Shown: positions 24,928 through 34,390 of the stretch, one piece after another
How the letters are laid out: the number at the start of each line of letters is the position of its first letter
How positions within the stretch are numbered: the stretch's first letter is position 1
Assembly: GCA_046704385.1 (NCBI GenBank)
Contig: JBJKSB010000073.1
Coordinates: 1-64,000, forward strand
Length of the DNA stretch: 64,000 nucleotides
Source: GH45 sp046704385
GTDB taxonomy: Bacteria; Bacteroidota; Bacteroidia; Bacteroidales; SZUA-534
Direction: 5' to 3'
Notes under the pieces: model-generated
The model's database searches: none
The model's input: the letters and a program-made list of their open reading frames with translations, nothing else
Told to the model about the DNA's origin: nothing
Program-made: the position numbers and the translations under genes

Positions 24928-26394
24928 TTATTTACCTGTATCCACTCTTCGTTTCTCTAATTCAGATTCAATTTTAACCTCCATTTTTTTATCGATAACA
25001 TAGAAGAACAATAATGCAACTCCAATTAAAAAGGGGATTGCAGGATAAATACTAACCAGCATTTTTGCTCCGGTTGAAACTGTATGAGGTTGAATTAACT
25101 CCTGCCCGGCTGCAAGGGCTTCCTTATTTACATAGCCATACAAACCTAAAATCCAGGCAACCAGAGCACCTCCAATGGATAAACCTGCTTTTAACCCTAC
25201 CATCATAGCTGAAAATATTATAGCCGTGGCTCTTCGTCCGTTCTTCCAATCAGAGTAGTCAGCAACATCGGCGATCATAGCCCATAAAATGGGTACGGTA
25301 ACCCCATAAAAGAAACCGTGTAAAATTTGTGAGCCAAACATCATTCCTACGCTTTCAGGCTTGAAGAAAACAAATAATATTATAAATAAAGTAGAGATAA
25401 ATAAAGCACTACCGAAAACATCACGTTTACCAAACTTATCAGCTAATCTTTTTGAAAGTGATAATCCGACAAGCATAAAAATAATACCCCCGGCGTTAAA
25501 TAAACCAAAACCGGCAGATACAGGATCGGAGCTAAAAAAATTCATCCCAATATGCGAAAGGAATGTTAAAATAGGACCAATAAAGGAAGACAGCGCAGCT
25601 TTATCAACATAATAATTAAAATAATAAACATACGACCCGCCTTTCATAGCCAACGTAACAAAAACAAGGATGGTCAGCGTAAGCATAATAATCCAGGGTC
25701 TGTTTTTAATCAAGTCGGATAAATCGTCTTTTAATGAAGATTTTTGCTCGGGTTTTGGAGTAATTCGTTCTTTGGTTGAAAAGAAAGTAATCAATAATAA
25801 AATGGTGCCAATAACAGCCATCCATGTAATTACTTTCTCAATACCGGCCACTTTATCTCCTCCACCGGCATATTCAATAATGGGAAGCATAAATACCTGA
25901 ACAAAAAACTGCGCAAAAAGAACAGCGACAAACCGTATGGATGAAATACTGTTGCGTTCACGCATATCTCCTGTTAACACGCCGCTTAATGCCGCGTAGG
26001 GTAGGTTATTACTTGCATACGACAACAACAATAAGGTATAGGTTCCTGCTGCATAAATTAATTTGCCTTTATACGAAAAATGTGGTGTGGAAAATGCCAG
26101 TAAAGCCATCACTCCCAAGGGAAGTGCAGTGTAAAGTATCCAGGGCCTGAATTTACCCCAACGCGAATTAGTCCTGTCAGCAAGGGCACCAATAACCGGG
26201 TTAAATAAAAACGCGGCCACAAGCCCCACTGATAACATAATTATTGATGCATCATTGTTTTTTAACCCATAAATATCCGTGTAGAAAAAAGCTAAATAGG
26301 TTATTAAAGTCTGAAAAATCAGATTAGCTGCTAAATCACCAAGACTATATCCTACCTTTTCTAATAAGGGAACTTTTTGCGAAATTTTATTCAT
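24928..26394 (-). CDS. GPH-family sugar:cation symporter (MFS)
   Basis: The 488-aa inner-membrane transporter has about 12 TMs and the glycoside-pentoside-hexuronide family signature: VGYSLGDLAANLIFQTLITY at residues 12-31, NPVIGALADRTNSRWGKFRPW near residue 61-81 (shown in part: ADRTNSRWGKFRPW), and GVTVPILWAMIADVADYSDW near residue 365. XynB-type members import xylosides or xylo-oligosaccharides with Na+ or H+. It heads the symporter-GH43 operon and is transcribed away from susC. Confidence 0.92.
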   Translation of the reverse strand: MNKISQKVPLLEKVGYSLGDLAANLIFQTLITYLAFFYTDIYGLKNNDASIIMLSVGLVAAFLFNPVIGALADRTNSRWGKFRPWILYTALPLGVMALLAFSTPHFSYKGKLIYAAGTYTLLLLSYASNNLPYAALSGVLTGDMRERNSISSIRFVAVLFAQFFVQVFMLPIIEYAGGGDKVAGIEKVITWMAVIGTILLLITFFSTKERITPKPEQKSSLKDDLSDLIKNRPWIIMLTLTILVFVTLAMKGGSYVYYFNYYVDKAALSSFIGPILTFLSHIGMNFFSSDPVSAGFGLFNAGGIIFMLVGLSLSKRLADKFGKRDVFGSALFISTLFIILFVFFKPESVGMMFGSQILHGFFYGVTVPILWAMIADVADYSDWKNGRRATAIIFSAMMVGLKAGLSIGGALVAWILGLYGYVNKEALAAGQELIQPHTVSTGAKMLVSIYPAIPFLIGVALLFFYVIDKKMEVKIESELEKRRVDTGK

Positions 26395-27193
26395 AAAACA
26401 GGTATTAAATTTTTAAACTTCAATTTTTTTGGTTGTACCATATTCAAATGTAGCTGAAAGATAAATTAAAAAGGAGTAAAATTAAAGAAGGATATAGGTA
26501 AATATTTTTAAGGTAGACTTTTTTGCATTATTGGGGTACCAAAATAACACTTTAAACAAACAAACAAATTGTTGTTAATTGTTTTTCAGACTGTTAAATG
26601 AATTACATCTACAGTGGCTATAATTATAATAAATTCTTCATTCCACCTAAAACATAATAACTTAAAAAAATTAAATAATCCATACATATAACACTCATTA
26701 TATGTTATTTATATAATTTTAACTCTAACAGAAGGTGGACTTTTTGTCTTTTTAAAAAAACTACTGTTTTCAAATCATAATTTTCATTTTTAATTTGACT
26801 TTAGCATATCAAAACATGAATAATTGATCCTTAAAATGTGAAAGCTACACTTTATAAAATTCCATTTAAAAATTTTTACCTGTGGGATGTCAGGCCTTAT
26901 GCATCAATGTTGGAAATTAAATAACAGATTATTCCACCCATATTGCAAATTATTACACCTTGAATATTTTATAACCCTATCCATCCTTTTTTATACACAT
27001 AAATCGATTGAAGGATAATTAATTTTATAAAGTTGATATAAAATCAATCGGTTTTTAGTAAATTACATCAAAAGGGGAAAATACATGCACAAAACTCAAA
27101 CAACACAAATAATAATGGTTAATTTTTTTTTAGCCATACAAATATTAGTAATAATCAAAACCAATTCAATTCTTAACTATTAACATTTTTTTT
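26395..27193. promoter_or_regulatory. Divergent control region between the symporter and susC
   Basis: This 799-base AT-rich gap holds no credible gene. A -7 box for the symporter is at 26452-26445 (TACATTTG on the minus strand). A recurring motif RGGTRKA is found five times: AAGGTAGACTTTTT 26510-26523 (+), AGGTGGAATGA 26648-26638 (-), AAGGTGGACTTTTT 26732-26745 (+), GGTGGAATAAT 26938-26928 (-) and GGTGTAATAAT 26959-26949 (-). The last two are direct repeats 21 bp apart (two helical turns), a spacing that suits an AraC-type dimer such as the HTCS at 38.7 kb. A hairpin ATAACA/TGTTAT lies near 26689-26707. I see no clear -7 box for susC. Confidence 0.5.
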
Positions 27194-30100
27194 ATGAAAA
27201 GAATTCTAATAGGATTTATTTTAATTGTAAGCTGCGGTTTTACCTTCGCACAGGTAAAAGTCAGCGGTACTGTTCGATCAAGCTCTGATAATATGGCCTT
27301 GCCAGGCGCAAACGTTATCATAAAGGGCACAACTCAGGGAACCATCACCGATGTTGATGGTCATTATCAACTGGATGTTCCGAACGCAGATGCGGTATTG
27401 GTATTTACCTTTATCGGGTATACCAATCAGGAAGTTCCGGTAGCAGGGAAAACACAAATTGACGTTTCTCTTGAATCCGATATGGTTTCATTGCAAGACG
27501 TTGTGGTGGTAGGATATGGTACGCAACGTAAAGAGGCTGTAACCGGTTCTGTTGCTTCCATTAAAGGTGACGAAATGCGCGATATACCTTCTTCAAATAT
27601 AACCCAGGCTTTACAGGGTCGTATGGCAGGGGTTCAAATGTCGCAAACTTCAACCAAGCCGGGTGCCGAGATGCAGATTCGGATCCGTGGTACCCGTTCA
27701 CTAAGTGGAGACAACAATCCATTGGTAGTACTTGATGGTGTGCCTTTTGCCGGAACCATCGGGGATATTAACCCAAATGACATTAAGAGTATTGATATTC
27801 TGAAAGATGCCTCTGCTACCGCAATTTATGGATCACGTGGTGCAAATGGGGTTATCCTTATCACAACTAATAAAGGTGAAAAAGGACAAGAGGCCAGAAT
27901 TAGTTATAATGCTTATTCAGGTTTCAAAAAGGCCATTAAAATTCCAATGATGAATGGCGATGAATTTGCTGCTTTACGTGATGCTGCAGGCAAGTATGAC
28001 GATGCTCTTGACGAATCAAGAGGAACAAATACTGACTGGCAGGATTTATTTTACAGGACCGGTATGGTACAAAGCCACGATGTGGGTTTATCAGCAGGTA
28101 ACGATAAAGGTAGCTACAGCCTGGGATTAGGATACTATAAAGATCAAGCTGTTATTCCTACTCAACAATACAGTCGTATGTCAATGCGCGCCAGTATTGA
28201 TCAGGAAGTGGGTAAATACTTTAAAATTGGTTTAACCACAAACAGTAACTATAACGTTACCGAAGGTACCCAAGTGGGGATGTATGGAATATTAAGCAAT
28301 TCACCTCTGCTTAACCCATATAATGCTGACGGTACCTTTAAAAGAACTGTGAATATGCCGGCTGATCAGGTTTGGGTATACTCAAGAGATGTGGTGAATG
28401 ATTTAGGTAACAGATGGATGAGTGAACAAAAAGGTTATGGTACCTATAATAACATATACGGTGAGGTAAAAATCCCCGGTATTGAAGGATTAAAGTACCG
28501 TGCCAACATCGGTTTGAATATGCGAACCGGTAATTCCGGATCATTCACCGGACAAGGTGTAAACAGTTCTGATGAAAATAATCTATCATCAGCAAGCGCA
28601 AGTCATTCAGTTAATACAAACTGGGCCATTGAAAACTTATTAACCTACGATCGTCTTTTTGCCAATAAGCATAAGATAAATGTAGTTGGATTATATTCTG
28701 CTGAGGAAACCAACTACAATAAATCAACTGTTAGAGCAACAAATATTCCTGAAGAAGGATTCCTGTACTATAATTTGGGATCAGCTGCCGGTGATATAAC
28801 TATTGATCCAAACAGTCCAAATACCGAATACTGGGTAGCCGGATTAGAATCATGGATGGGTCGTGTGATGTATTCATATGACGAACGCTATATGCTGACA
28901 GCTACTATTCGTTCAGATGCCTCTTCAAGGTTGGCCACAGGCCACCAGTGGCATACTTATCCCGCCGTATCAGCAGGGTGGAATATCGGTAATGAATCGT
29001 TTATGCAAAGTATTACAGCCCTTAACCTGTTAAAAATTCGCGTGGGTTACGGACAAACTTCAAATCAGGCGATTGCACCTTATTCAACTTTAGGAAGGTT
29101 AACCACGACTCCATATAACTTTGGACCCGATGTTTATGAAACCGGAGCCTATGTAACTCAGTTGCCTAACCCAAATCTGGGATGGGAGTATTCTGAAACA
29201 ATGAACTATGGTGTAGACTTTGCAGCCTTTAACCATCGCTTATCAGGTACGGTTGAGTATTATGTAACCAATACCAAAGATCTTCTTCTTTACCTTGGAT
29301 TACCTCCAACATCAGGAGTTAGCGGTTTCACCGGAAATATTGGTAAAACACAGAATAAAGGGATTGAATTAGCCTTAGACGGTACTATAGTAGACGACTA
29401 TAACGGTATAACCTGGGAAGCCGGAGTAAACTTCTATTCAAACAACAATAAAATTGTTGCCCTGGCTTCAGGACAGGAAGAAGATGTTGCCAACCACTGG
29501 TTTGTAGGTCATCCCATTAATGTAGTTTATGATTTTGAAAACATAGGACTTTGGCAGGAATCTGATGCCAACATGAAAATGTATGAAACTACTGCTGCTC
29601 CCGGAGCTATCAGAGTAAAATATACAGGTGAATACGACGAAAATGGTGACCCTGTAAGAAAAATCAATACGGATGACCGCCAGATTCTGAATCTTGATCC
29701 CAAATTTATGGGAGGTTTTAATACCCGCGTTTCCTATAAAGGATTTGACCTTTCAGCTGTGGGTGCGTTTCAGGGAGGTGGTATGTTAATCAGTACTTTG
29801 TACAGTTCAAGTGGCTACCTGAATATGCTTTCGGGACGCCGGAACAATGTTAAAGTGGACTACTGGACACCAGAAAACACTGGAGCTAAATATCCAGATC
29901 CTGCAGGACCGGTAACTGGTGATAATCCTAAATACGGAAGTACGTTGGGTTATTTCAATGCCTCATATCTGAAGATACAGACCATTTCGCTTGGTTACAA
30001 CTTAAATGCAAAATGGATTAATAAAATTGGAATTGATAAATTCCGTATTTATTGTACTGCACAAAATCCGTTTGTATTCTTCTCTCCTTACCACAAAGAA

Positions 30101-30238
30101 TCCGGGTTAGATCCTCAGACCAACTCACGTGGTAACGAAAATTCAGCTGTAGCTTCTTATAATAGCGATATATTGATTGTTGGTACCAATACCCCATCAA
30201 CTCATAACTATCTGTTTGGTATTAATTTAACCTTTTAA
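27194..30238 (+). CDS. SusC-family TonB-dependent outer-membrane transporter
   Basis: The 1014-aa protein has a signal peptide (about residues 1-20), a CarboxypepD_reg-like domain (about 22-105: SGTVRSSSDNMALPGANVII), the SusC linker LQDVVVVGYGTQRKEAVTGS near residue 100-120 and a plug domain (about 115-235, with DASATAIYGSRGANGVILIT). A 22-strand barrel follows, ending FGINLTF. It imports oligosaccharides captured with SusD, driven by TonB. The SusD gene starts six bases after its stop. The neighbouring GH67, GH43 and CE20 genes point to xylo-oligosaccharides as the cargo. Confidence 0.96.
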   Translation: MKRILIGFILIVSCGFTFAQVKVSGTVRSSSDNMALPGANVIIKGTTQGTITDVDGHYQLDVPNADAVLVFTFIGYTNQEVPVAGKTQIDVSLESDMVSLQDVVVVGYGTQRKEAVTGSVASIKGDEMRDIPSSNITQALQGRMAGVQMSQTSTKPGAEMQIRIRGTRSLSGDNNPLVVLDGVPFAGTIGDINPNDIKSIDILKDASATAIYGSRGANGVILITTNKGEKGQEARISYNAYSGFKKAIKIPMMNGDEFAALRDAAGKYDDALDESRGTNTDWQDLFYRTGMVQSHDVGLSAGNDKGSYSLGLGYYKDQAVIPTQQYSRMSMRASIDQEVGKYFKIGLTTNSNYNVTEGTQVGMYGILSNSPLLNPYNADGTFKRTVNMPADQVWVYSRDVVNDLGNRWMSEQKGYGTYNNIYGEVKIPGIEGLKYRANIGLNMRTGNSGSFTGQGVNSSDENNLSSASASHSVNTNWAIENLLTYDRLFANKHKINVVGLYSAEETNYNKSTVRATNIPEEGFLYYNLGSAAGDITIDPNSPNTEYWVAGLESWMGRVMYSYDERYMLTATIRSDASSRLATGHQWHTYPAVSAGWNIGNESFMQSITALNLLKIRVGYGQTSNQAIAPYSTLGRLTTTPYNFGPDVYETGAYVTQLPNPNLGWEYSETMNYGVDFAAFNHRLSGTVEYYVTNTKDLLLYLGLPPTSGVSGFTGNIGKTQNKGIELALDGTIVDDYNGITWEAGVNFYSNNNKIVALASGQEEDVANHWFVGHPINVVYDFENIGLWQESDANMKMYETTAAPGAIRVKYTGEYDENGDPVRKINTDDRQILNLDPKFMGGFNTRVSYKGFDLSAVGAFQGGGMLISTLYSSSGYLNMLSGRRNNVKVDYWTPENTGAKYPDPAGPVTGDNPKYGSTLGYFNASYLKIQTISLGYNLNAKWINKIGIDKFRIYCTAQNPFVFFSPYHKESGLDPQTNSRGNENSAVASYNSDILIVGTNTPSTHNYLFGINLTF

Positions 30239-30244
30239 AAATTA

Positions 30245-32212
30245 ATGATAATGAAACATATACATATAAAAACTATAATAGCAACAGCCTTAATATTGTT
30301 GATGTTTGGTTGTGAAGATATTCTGGTTGAACAGCCCCGGAGTATTTACACCCCTGAATATTTTAAAACCGAGAAAGGTGTACGGGGGGGTATTACAGCG
30401 CTTTACGCTGCACAGCGTAAATATGTGTCAAATGGTTATTATTATAATGGATGCTTTAACGGCACTGATGAAGCCACTTATGGACAAAGCGCCGATGGTA
30501 ATTTCCAGATTTATGATTTTAGCGGATTAGTTGATCTTACGGCAAGTAACAGTGTACAAGGTAGACTATGGAGTGCTGCTTTCCCGGCTATTAATACTGC
30601 CAGCGGTATTATTGAAAATGCCCAGGCGGTGGGTACAATTGGAGATGATCTGATTGCTGAAGCCTATTTTTTCAGGGCATATAACTACTTTATGTTAGTA
30701 CAGAATTTTGGTGGTGTTCCTTTGGATTTAGGAGCAGGCCCAATGAAATTCAACTCAGGGACTGCAAGAACCTCGGTTCGAAATACTGTTCCAGAGGTTT
30801 ATACACTTGGGATATTTCCTGACCTGATTAAAGCAGAACAGGATTTACCCGCTGATCCACGTGTGGTAGGCGGTGTAACTAAAACTGCTGCCCGCTTGTT
30901 CCTTTCAAAAGCTTACCTGACCTATGCATGGTGGCTTAAAAATCCAAAAGGTATTCCAACTTATCCTGATTGCCCACGCACTGATCCTGATGGACACGAT
31001 GCTGCATATTATTTCCAAAAAGCGTATGATATTGCCTCTGGTGCGATTGATGATCCCGGACCTTTTGCTTTACAGCCTACATTCTATGACCTTACCCTGG
31101 GTGCCAATGACCGTAACAGCGAAGAGGTTTTATGGGTTGATTATACTGAAAATGACGAATATTATAACGGACAGAGTTTAACCTATGCCAGTGGTGCTGA
31201 CGGTGATAACTTTGCTGTTTGGATGATGACATGGAATTACACTGAACTTACCAGTTTTGATGATTCAACACCTCCAAATAAAGTTAACTCTGTAGTTCGT
31301 GAAGCTGAACAACATTTAGGCCGGCCATGGATCCGTATGGCTCCAACCATTGGTGCCATCACAAAAACCTTTGCTGACAAAACAAATGACTCGAGGTACG
31401 ATGGAACCTTCACCACTGTATATCGTGGAAACTGGAATAAAGCTTCGGATAATCCTTATCAGTATCTTATTAATGCCAATGGCATGAAGGTTTATCCTGG
31501 TGATCCAATCCTTACCTTCCTGGATGAAGAACCCGCAACTCCTATTACTTATCCTGACAAAGGAGCTGGTGATAGCAACGTTGGAGCCGGTACTCTTCCC
31601 GGCAGATCTGACTGGGTAATTGGACCAAGCGGAATCAGCAGAGTGGCTTACCCGGGTCTTTATAAACTGGGAACTTACCGCACAGATAATAGCGGTGGTT
31701 ATGGTTCACCTAATGGTGGTATTACCCGTCCATTTATAATCGCCAAATTCTCAGAATTGTACTTTATAGCTGCAGAAGCTGCGGTTGAAGGTGCAACTAC
31801 TGTTGCCGGGAAAGGTGCCCGTGACCTGATTAATGTTATTCGTGCCCGTGCCGGTAAATGGCGTTTTGACAATAACGGTAATAAAGAGAAAATTGAAGAC
31901 CATAGTGCAGATATGATTGCTGCCACACCAGCAACCATTGATATCGACTATATTTTAGCTGAACGTTCACGTGAATACTATGCTGAAGGTTATCGCTGGT
32001 ATGACCTGGTTCGTACTCAAAAATGGGGAGAACCAGAATACGGAGGTCAATATGATATTTGCGGGGCAGCAAAAGGCGATCACACTGCAAAAACTTTTAC
32101 ACGTGATATACAACCTTACCTGTTCCTGCGTCCTATTCCACAAAGCCAGCTTGATGGTTTGGAAATGAGCGATGCAGAAATTGCTGCTTATCAAAATCCA
32201 GGTTATAATTAG
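30245..32212 (+). CDS. SusD/RagB-family surface glycan-binding lipoprotein
   Basis: The 655-aa lipoprotein has a type II signal peptide with lipobox LMFGC (lipidated Cys near residue 23) followed by CEDILVEQPRSIYTPE, typical of SusD. TPR-like helices and the C-terminal SusD hallmark LAERSREYYAEGYRWYDLVR near residue 578 are clear. At 655 residues it is longer than the usual ~530, with an extended loop region around residues 370-480. It forms the lid of the SusC channel. A strong terminator follows. Confidence 0.95.
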   Translation: MIMKHIHIKTIIATALILLMFGCEDILVEQPRSIYTPEYFKTEKGVRGGITALYAAQRKYVSNGYYYNGCFNGTDEATYGQSADGNFQIYDFSGLVDLTASNSVQGRLWSAAFPAINTASGIIENAQAVGTIGDDLIAEAYFFRAYNYFMLVQNFGGVPLDLGAGPMKFNSGTARTSVRNTVPEVYTLGIFPDLIKAEQDLPADPRVVGGVTKTAARLFLSKAYLTYAWWLKNPKGIPTYPDCPRTDPDGHDAAYYFQKAYDIASGAIDDPGPFALQPTFYDLTLGANDRNSEEVLWVDYTENDEYYNGQSLTYASGADGDNFAVWMMTWNYTELTSFDDSTPPNKVNSVVREAEQHLGRPWIRMAPTIGAITKTFADKTNDSRYDGTFTTVYRGNWNKASDNPYQYLINANGMKVYPGDPILTFLDEEPATPITYPDKGAGDSNVGAGTLPGRSDWVIGPSGISRVAYPGLYKLGTYRTDNSGGYGSPNGGITRPFIIAKFSELYFIAAEAAVEGATTVAGKGARDLINVIRARAGKWRFDNNGNKEKIEDHSADMIAATPATIDIDYILAERSREYYAEGYRWYDLVRTQKWGEPEYGGQYDICGAAKGDHTAKTFTRDIQPYLFLRPIPQSQLDGLEMSDAEIAAYQNPGYN

Positions 32213-32247
32213 GAAAAAGTATTGTAATAAAATATTTTTACAAACTG

Positions 32248-32274
32248 AACCCCGGAGAATGCTCCGGGGTTTTT
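32248..32274 (+). terminator. Terminator of the susCD operon
   Basis: AACCCCGGAG (32248-32257) pairs with CTCCGGGGTT (32262-32271) over a four-base loop and runs into T residues to 32274. Confidence 0.85.
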
Positions 32275-32605
32275 GTTTCCTTTGAATTATGCTTCCCTTC
32301 TCGGGTTAAAACCGTATCTGCAAAATTTATAATTATATAATTACTCAAACAGGAGTGTTTATGCAATAAATTATACCTAAATTTCAAGTGATCCGAAGAA
32401 TGCCACGAAATAATATCGTATAAAAAAGAGGCTCTCCCATTTTATCATGGGAAAGCCTCAAATATAAACTAGTAGAAGGTTCATTAAGTAATATAAAACT
32501 CATCGGATGACTCGGGCTACTGGTTTATAAATAAGTCATCCGATGAGTATTTAAACAGAACTTTATGAACGCGCTACTAGTATAGATTATTTATGAAGTT
32601 ATTTC
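32275..32605. repeat. Gap with terminator and large nested palindrome
   Basis: This stretch between convergent susD and the CBM gene has no credible gene. A minus-strand terminator (GAGGC/GCCTC plus TCCCA/TGGGA arms, then six T) lies at 32459-32424. Next to it is a nested palindrome at about 32468-32582: outer arms ACTAGTAG/CTACTAGT, a weaker middle arm TTCAT/ATGAA and a perfect 15-bp inner arm ACTCATCGGATGACT (32498-32512) with its complement at 32534-32548, around a 21-base loop. It could be a small mobile palindrome or a structured 3' end. Confidence 0.6.
32424..32459 (-). terminator. Candidate terminator of the secreted CBM gene
   Basis: The minus strand reads GAGGCTTTCCCA, an eight-base loop, then TGGGAGAGCCTC followed by TTTTTT. 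It lies 147 bases beyond the stop of the gene at 32606. Confidence 0.6.
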
Positions 32606-33757
32606 TTACTTAATAAATTTAGCTGACGAAATATTACCTTTCGAGTCCTTAACCTGTAACATATAAACACCGGTTTGTAAACCCGATACATCAACGCTGA
32701 TATTCGATTTAAGCTGGTTTTTTGCTTCCATGATACGTTTACCTGAAAGATCAAAAATTTCATAGGATTGAATGGCATCAGCACTTTGAATAGTTAACTG
32801 ATTGATAACCGGATTGGGCGAAATTTTACATGTAAGTTTATTAGTTTTTTCTGAAAAAATACCAACCGGTATCTCAAGCCATTCATCATAAGTAGCACCT
32901 TCACCTGTAAAGTCAAGTGCAGTTGCGCCAGTTTCATCAGTTGGGGCAGCATCGGTATAATACAACGACTGAGATCCATCGTAATCTACTTTTACATCAG
33001 AACCTTCATCAATAAAACTATCAAGTACCAAATATACAATAGGATCAACATTATCACCATCTTTTACCATTTTTGCACTGGTAGCAGTAACTGATGCGCC
33101 GTCAACAGTAATGGTAAAAGCCCCAGGTGATACTACGGAAGCATAATCAAGCGGATATCCAAAATTAACAGCCATAACTTTATTATTATAAGTTATACCG
33201 CCAATGGTTGATTTTTCAACAATTACATCATCAACGAAATATTCGCCTACTTCGAAAAAGTGAATCGGGTAGCGGAATGTGGTAGGATCACCAGTGCCCA
33301 AATCGGTACTACTTGTAATATAGACCATGCAATTGTAATAATGGTAATCTTCGCCAATTACAATACCGCTATTATCGGCAATTTGACCATAATCATTATT
33401 TCCGACTGTGATATTAACTGCCGGTAAATCCCCGGTGGTTCCTTTAATCCACATGCCAATACGGTATGAGGTGCCTTCTTCAACCGGAACACCTTGAATA
33501 ACTGACTGGTTATCCCATGGGTTTGCAGGTGCTTCAGCAATTGTAACATGCAGATATCCATCTCCGGTATGAGCTCCACTGGCATCATCAGAAACCTCTT
33601 CTAAAGCAGCGGTTGAATTCCAAATAGAAATACCATCGGTAAAATCACCAATTGAGGTGCCTGTTTCATAACCATAATATGCTACGGTATCCTGGGCTAA
33701 AGCAGGAAAAGTAAAAGCGCAAACAATTAAAACAGAAAGTAAAGCAAGTTTTTTCAT
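32606..33757 (-). CDS. Secreted carbohydrate-binding protein with T9SS sorting domain
   Basis: The 383-aa exported protein has a signal peptide (cleavage near ALA-QDT, residue 21) and a CBM4/9-like jelly-roll (about 22-190: WNSTAALEEVSDDASGAHTG, then YRIGMWIKGTTG and FFEVGEYFVDDVIVEK). A SwmB/Big-like beta domain follows (about 195-285: VMAVNFGYPLDYASVVSPGA), then a type A T9SS C-terminal domain (about 310-383: KISPNPVINQLTIQS, SYEIFDLSGKRI, GVYMLQVKDSKG). No catalytic domain is present, so it should bind glycan at the surface or in the medium and feed the adjacent SusCD system. It is convergent to susD. Confidence 0.85.
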   Translation of the reverse strand: MKKLALLSVLIVCAFTFPALAQDTVAYYGYETGTSIGDFTDGISIWNSTAALEEVSDDASGAHTGDGYLHVTIAEAPANPWDNQSVIQGVPVEEGTSYRIGMWIKGTTGDLPAVNITVGNNDYGQIADNSGIVIGEDYHYYNCMVYITSSTDLGTGDPTTFRYPIHFFEVGEYFVDDVIVEKSTIGGITYNNKVMAVNFGYPLDYASVVSPGAFTITVDGASVTATSAKMVKDGDNVDPIVYLVLDSFIDEGSDVKVDYDGSQSLYYTDAAPTDETGATALDFTGEGATYDEWLEIPVGIFSEKTNKLTCKISPNPVINQLTIQSADAIQSYEIFDLSGKRIMEAKNQLKSNISVDVSGLQTGVYMLQVKDSKGNISSAKFIK

Positions 33758-33969
33758 AATTATAGAATTTTAGGTTTAAAGTAAAGTTTAAGATATAAAA
33801 TAAATTGCTATTTATTCAATATTCTCCTATGTTTTTTTTACATAATTTTCATTTTTTCAATAAGGAAAGCTCATAAAAACATGCACTTACACAAAATGGC
33901 TAATAGAAAAATTTGAGACTCTATATGATGGTTTTCTATGCTTATTCCTGAAAATTAATATTACAAAAC

Positions 33970-34077
33970 TTATATAATTTTTAAAATTTTAAGGATCATT
34001 AAAACAGTTAGTGAAATAACAACAGCTATAGTTACCTCAAGGAATGAAAGCGATGATGTTTTGTTTTTATTTTTCAT
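33970..34077 (-). CDS. Small single-helix membrane peptide, 35 aa
   Basis: From ATG 34077 the frame encodes a short basic head (MKNKNKTSS) followed by one hydrophobic helix (SFLEVTIAVVISLTVLMILK) and a final KIII-like tail, then TAA at 33970-33972. A perfect -7 box (TAATTTTG, minus strand 34126-34119) stands 42 bases upstream, supporting real transcription. Topology would be N-in, with a single TM. Such peptides often tune a larger membrane protein or belong to stress responses; the partner is unknown. It lies between the AKR/GH67 operon and the CBM gene. Confidence 0.5.
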   Translation of the reverse strand: MKNKNKTSSLSFLEVTIAVVISLTVLMILKILKII

Positions 34078-34118
34078 CAATAATGTTCTTGACAGGGTGT
34101 ACTTTTTCTTTTATTACA

Positions 34119-34126
34119 CAAAATTA
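34119..34126 (-). promoter_or_regulatory. -7 promoter box of the 35-aa peptide gene
   Basis: The minus strand reads TAATTTTG, an exact TAnnTTTG match 42 bases before ATG 34077. Confidence 0.45.
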
Positions 34127-34390
34127 TATGAATATGACTATTTTGGGGGTAAAAATGTGTTGACTTTGTACTACTGAATTATTGAGGTGGATAATTTTGG
34201 CCCTAAGGAGTAATATTTTTATACAAACAGGATGTAGTTTATGAAATATCAATTTATTAGGAATTCAATCCCAATTAGCCAAAAAATTTTGAAAATTCAG
34301 TTAAAAATATAGCAGTTACAACATAATACCAGATAACGTGCTTGTGAAAATGCAGAATAAAAGATTAAAAGTCCATACAGTTATCACTCT

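Larger units (their letters stand above)
33758..34390. other. Intergenic region with small peptide gene and a regulatory-motif copy
   Basis: The 633-base gap contains one credible small gene (33970-34077, listed separately). A sixth copy of the PUL motif, AGGTGGATAAT, is at 34185-34195, close to a TTGGGGGTA-like stretch at 34143. The remainder is AT-rich without other structure that I can support. Confidence 0.4.
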
